From assembly GCA_966211675.1 (NCBI GenBank), contig CBIHPK010000012.1:17390-81389 (forward strand): DNA of 64,000 nt, given 5' to 3'. The notes under the pieces were generated by a model. That model saw only the letters and a list, made by a program, of their open reading frames with translations, had not been told where the DNA came from and made no database searches. Numbering within the stretch: position 1 is the first letter of the stretch; every line of letters begins with the position of its first letter. Source of the stretch: SCUS01 sp966211675. Lineage in GTDB: Bacteria > Myxococcota_A > Polyangia > Polyangiales > Ga0077539. Positions 62,112 to 64,000 of the stretch are shown one piece after another. Both the position numbers and the translations under genes were made by a program.

Positions 62112-64000
62112 GGCCGCACTCGCTCACGCTCCGGCAGTTCGGGCCCTACTCGCAGCATACGATCGACCTCGAGCCCTTCCACGACGCGGGGCTCTTCCTC
62201 GTCCATGGAGACACCGGGGCGGGCAAGAGCACCCTTCTCGACGCGATGTCCTGGGCGCTCTACGGCAAGGGGCTCGGCGACCGCGCCACCGACGAGATGC
62301 TCCGCAACGTCGCCGCCCCGGCCGACGCGCCCACGGAGGTGTCCCTCGACTTCTCCCTCGGCGACCGGCGCTACCGCGTGGCCCGCGCCCTCGAACCCGA
62401 GCGCGTCTCCCGCCGCGGGACCATCACCCGCGCGCGCACCAGCGCCTCGCTCCAGTGCCTCTCGGGCGATCCCCATTTCCAGGCGGTCGGCGGCACCAAG
62501 GACGTCACCCGCGAGATCGTGCGGCTGCTGCACCTCCCGCACGAGCAGTTCTCGCGAGTGATCGTGCTGCCTCAGGGGGAGTTTCGCGACCTGCTGCTGG
62601 CCCCCGCCGAGCGCCGTGAGCGCCTGCTGGAGCACCTCTTCGGCACCGCGCGCTACGCCCTCATCGAGGACCAGCTCCGCTCCATGGACGCCTCCGCCCG
62701 GGCGGAGTTCGACAAGGCCGACGGGGTGCTGCGGGCGCTCCTCGACGGCGTCGGGGCGACGGACCTCGACGACCTCGACGCGAAGACCGCCGAGTCCCAG
62801 CGGCGCCTCGCGGAGACCGAAGGGTCGATCGCGGAGACCCGCGCGACGCTGGAGTCCGTCGTCGCCGCGAACGCCGTCGCCGCCGAGGTCGAGCGGCGCA
62901 ACGCGCAGCGCCGGGTCCACCGGGCCGCCCTCGATGCCCTGGCCGCTCAGTCGGAGTCCGCTGCCCTCGACGCCGAGCGCCTGCGCCTCGACGAGACCGC
63001 CTCGCGCTGCCTCGAACGCCTCACCCGGCTGCGCTCCCTGGAGGCCGACCTGCGAGCGCGGCGGGAGCAGTTCGAGCGCGCCTCCGCGGAGCACGAGCGG
63101 CTCTCCATCGCCCTGGCCGATCCGGCGCTCTCCGCGGCTCATCTGGAGGAAGCGGAGGCCACGATCCGGGCTTCGTCCGCGCGCGCCTCGGCCCTCCGCG
63201 CGATGCAGGACGAGGCCGAGCGCCTCGATGGCCTGGAGCGGGAGGCGGCCGATCGCTCTGCCGAGGCCGACCGGATGCAGTCCGCGCTGCTCGCCCGGGA
63301 GCGGGCTCTGGCCGACGCGACGAGCGCCCTGGGCGGGCTCGACGCGACCATCGCGGGGCACGAGGCGGCGCTGGCGGAGGAGCCCGCGCTTCGCGCTCGC
63401 GTCGAGAACCTGGCCGCGCGGCAGCAGCGCGCCCTGGAGCGGAGGTCGAGAGAGGACGCCCTCCGAGGTCTGCAGCGAGCGCGACGCGACGCCGTGGCGA
63501 CGGAGCGCGACGCCGCAGAGGCGTGGAGGGAGCTGTCGGCGAAGCAGGCGCTCGCCGAGGCGTCCTCGCGCGAGGAGCAGGCCGCGCGGCTCGCCGCGAC
63601 GCTGGTGGACGGGGAGGCCTGTCCCGTGTGCGGCGCCGCGGAGCACCCTTCGCCCCGTCGGACCTCCGGGGCCGCGGTCGAGGCGGTGGACCCGCAGGCC
63701 CTCGCCCGCTCGGCCGCCGCGCACGCTCAGGCGCAGCGGGAGGCCTTCGCGCTGCAGATCCGCATCGAGGAGGCGGAGGCGGCGCTGCGCTCGGACGGCG
63801 CCGAAGAGGCGATCGACGAGGAGTCGCTCGCCCGCGAGGTGAAGGCCGGCAAGGACGCGCTCGCGGCGCTGCGAAGGCGTCGGCTCGACGTGGAGGCGGC
63901 GCGCCGATCGAGGGTGGGGGCGGCCGCGGCCGCGGCCCACCACCGGGCCTCGCGCGGTCCCCACCAGGCGGCGCGCCCGGGGGTGCGCGCCCCCCGCGAG
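62108..64000 (+). CDS. sbcC: SbcC, ATPase subunit of SbcCD (3' end beyond the window)
   Basis: The Rad50-type SMC-like partner of SbcD. The visible 631 residues start at a GTG overlapping the sbcD stop (GTGA). They include Walker A GDTGAGKST (34-42), a Q-loop VLPQGEF, a long coiled coil of heptads and the zinc-hook CPVC at about 505-508 (63620-63631). The second half of the coiled coil and the C-terminal ABC half lie outside the window. No frameshift is seen in the visible part. Confidence 0.95.
   Translation, partial: MRPHSLTLRQFGPYSQHTIDLEPFHDAGLFLVHGDTGAGKSTLLDAMSWALYGKGLGDRATDEMLRNVAAPADAPTEVSLDFSLGDRRYRVARALEPERVSRRGTITRARTSASLQCLSGDPHFQAVGGTKDVTREIVRLLHLPHEQFSRVIVLPQGEFRDLLLAPAERRERLLEHLFGTARYALIEDQLRSMDASARAEFDKADGVLRALLDGVGATDLDDLDAKTAESQRRLAETEGSIAETRATLESVVAANAVAAEVERRNAQRRVHRAALDALAAQSESAALDAERLRLDETASRCLERLTRLRSLEADLRARREQFERASAEHERLSIALADPALSAAHLEEAEATIRASSARASALRAMQDEAERLDGLEREAADRSAEADRMQSALLARERALADATSALGGLDATIAGHEAALAEEPALRARVENLAARQQRALERRSREDALRGLQRARRDAVATERDAAEAWRELSAKQALAEASSREEQAARLAATLVDGEACPVCGAAEHPSPRRTSGAAVEAVDPQALARSAAAHAQAQREAFALQIRIEEAEAALRSDGAEEAIDEESLAREVKAGKDALAALRRRRLDVEAARRSRVGAAAAAAHHRASRGPHQAARPGVRAPRE

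Overview
The window is one block of very GC-rich DNA, probably bacterial chromosome. It contains about 52 protein-coding genes, one tRNA-Val gene and no intergenic gap above about 140 bases. There are no insertion sequences, phage genes, CRISPR arrays or rRNA. The gene content suggests a Myxococcota-type (former Deltaproteobacteria, Polyangia-like) bacterium: a PEGA-tailed Ser/Thr kinase beside a TPR protein and a sulfatase-modifying-factor-type protein, a Pro-rich J-domain/TPR protein, TamA/TamB, a GH172-type secreted enzyme and an outer-membrane barrel with a helical insert. This placement is inferred from gene content, not from a phylogenetic marker.

Layout. 1-6134 (minus): a DUF697 gene cut by the window edge, tRNA-Val(UAC), and the proteostasis cluster tig-clpP-clpX-lon. 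6215-9544 (minus): a secreted alpha/beta hydrolase, then a Rieske protein and a cytochrome b fused to two c-type heme motifs. 9620-16794 (plus): tamA-tamB. 16786-29433 (minus): a long co-directional run, in transcription order epimerase, small membrane protein, mnmA, lipoprotein, RumA/RlmD-like methyltransferase, four-cysteine protein, TilS-like protein, ftsH, folP, cdaA, cdaR, glmM, SGNH lipoprotein. 29516-34036 (plus): folK, then cysteine synthesis genes cysK, E1-like thiF, cysO-like sulfur carrier, an E1-arm fragment, cysM-like synthase and a JAMM protease. 34045-36254 (minus): a polar amino-acid ABC importer with fused binding protein and permease. 36338-43282: DUF421, acetoacetate decarboxylase-like, a disordered protein, phospholipase-D/VTT fusion, EEP phosphatase, asparaginase, an unknown helical protein and a DUF3943 protein. 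43284-47616 (minus): carA-carB. 47754-51464 (plus): outer-membrane protein and GH172-type lipoprotein. 51478-52884 (minus): UspA-like and an unknown protein. 52994-56728 (plus): MopE/FGE protein, TPR protein, Ser/Thr kinase. 56739-60802 (minus): J-domain/TPR protein, tandem PilT-PilT ATPase, unknown protein. 60927-64000 (plus): sbcD-sbcC, with sbcC cut by the window edge.

How the genes work together. Protein quality control (trigger factor, ClpXP, Lon, FtsH), cell-envelope precursor and second-messenger synthesis (GlmM, CdaA/CdaR), folate (FolP, FolK), RNA modification (MnmA, RumA-like, TilS-like), cysteine synthesis via a sulfur-carrier protein, and outer-membrane biogenesis (TamAB) make up most of the window. 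Translational coupling is widespread: ATGA, GTGA or TGATG junctions occur at many gene boundaries.

Most interesting: (i) the cysteine operon has an E1 enzyme lacking its N-terminal arm plus a separate 101-residue ORF carrying that arm motif; (ii) a single polypeptide holds two complete PilT-type ATPases in a 370-residue register; (iii) the gene in the usual tilS position next to ftsH has lost the PP-loop signature and is overlapped by a four-cysteine mini-protein; (iv) cdaA-cdaR sit between folP and glmM.
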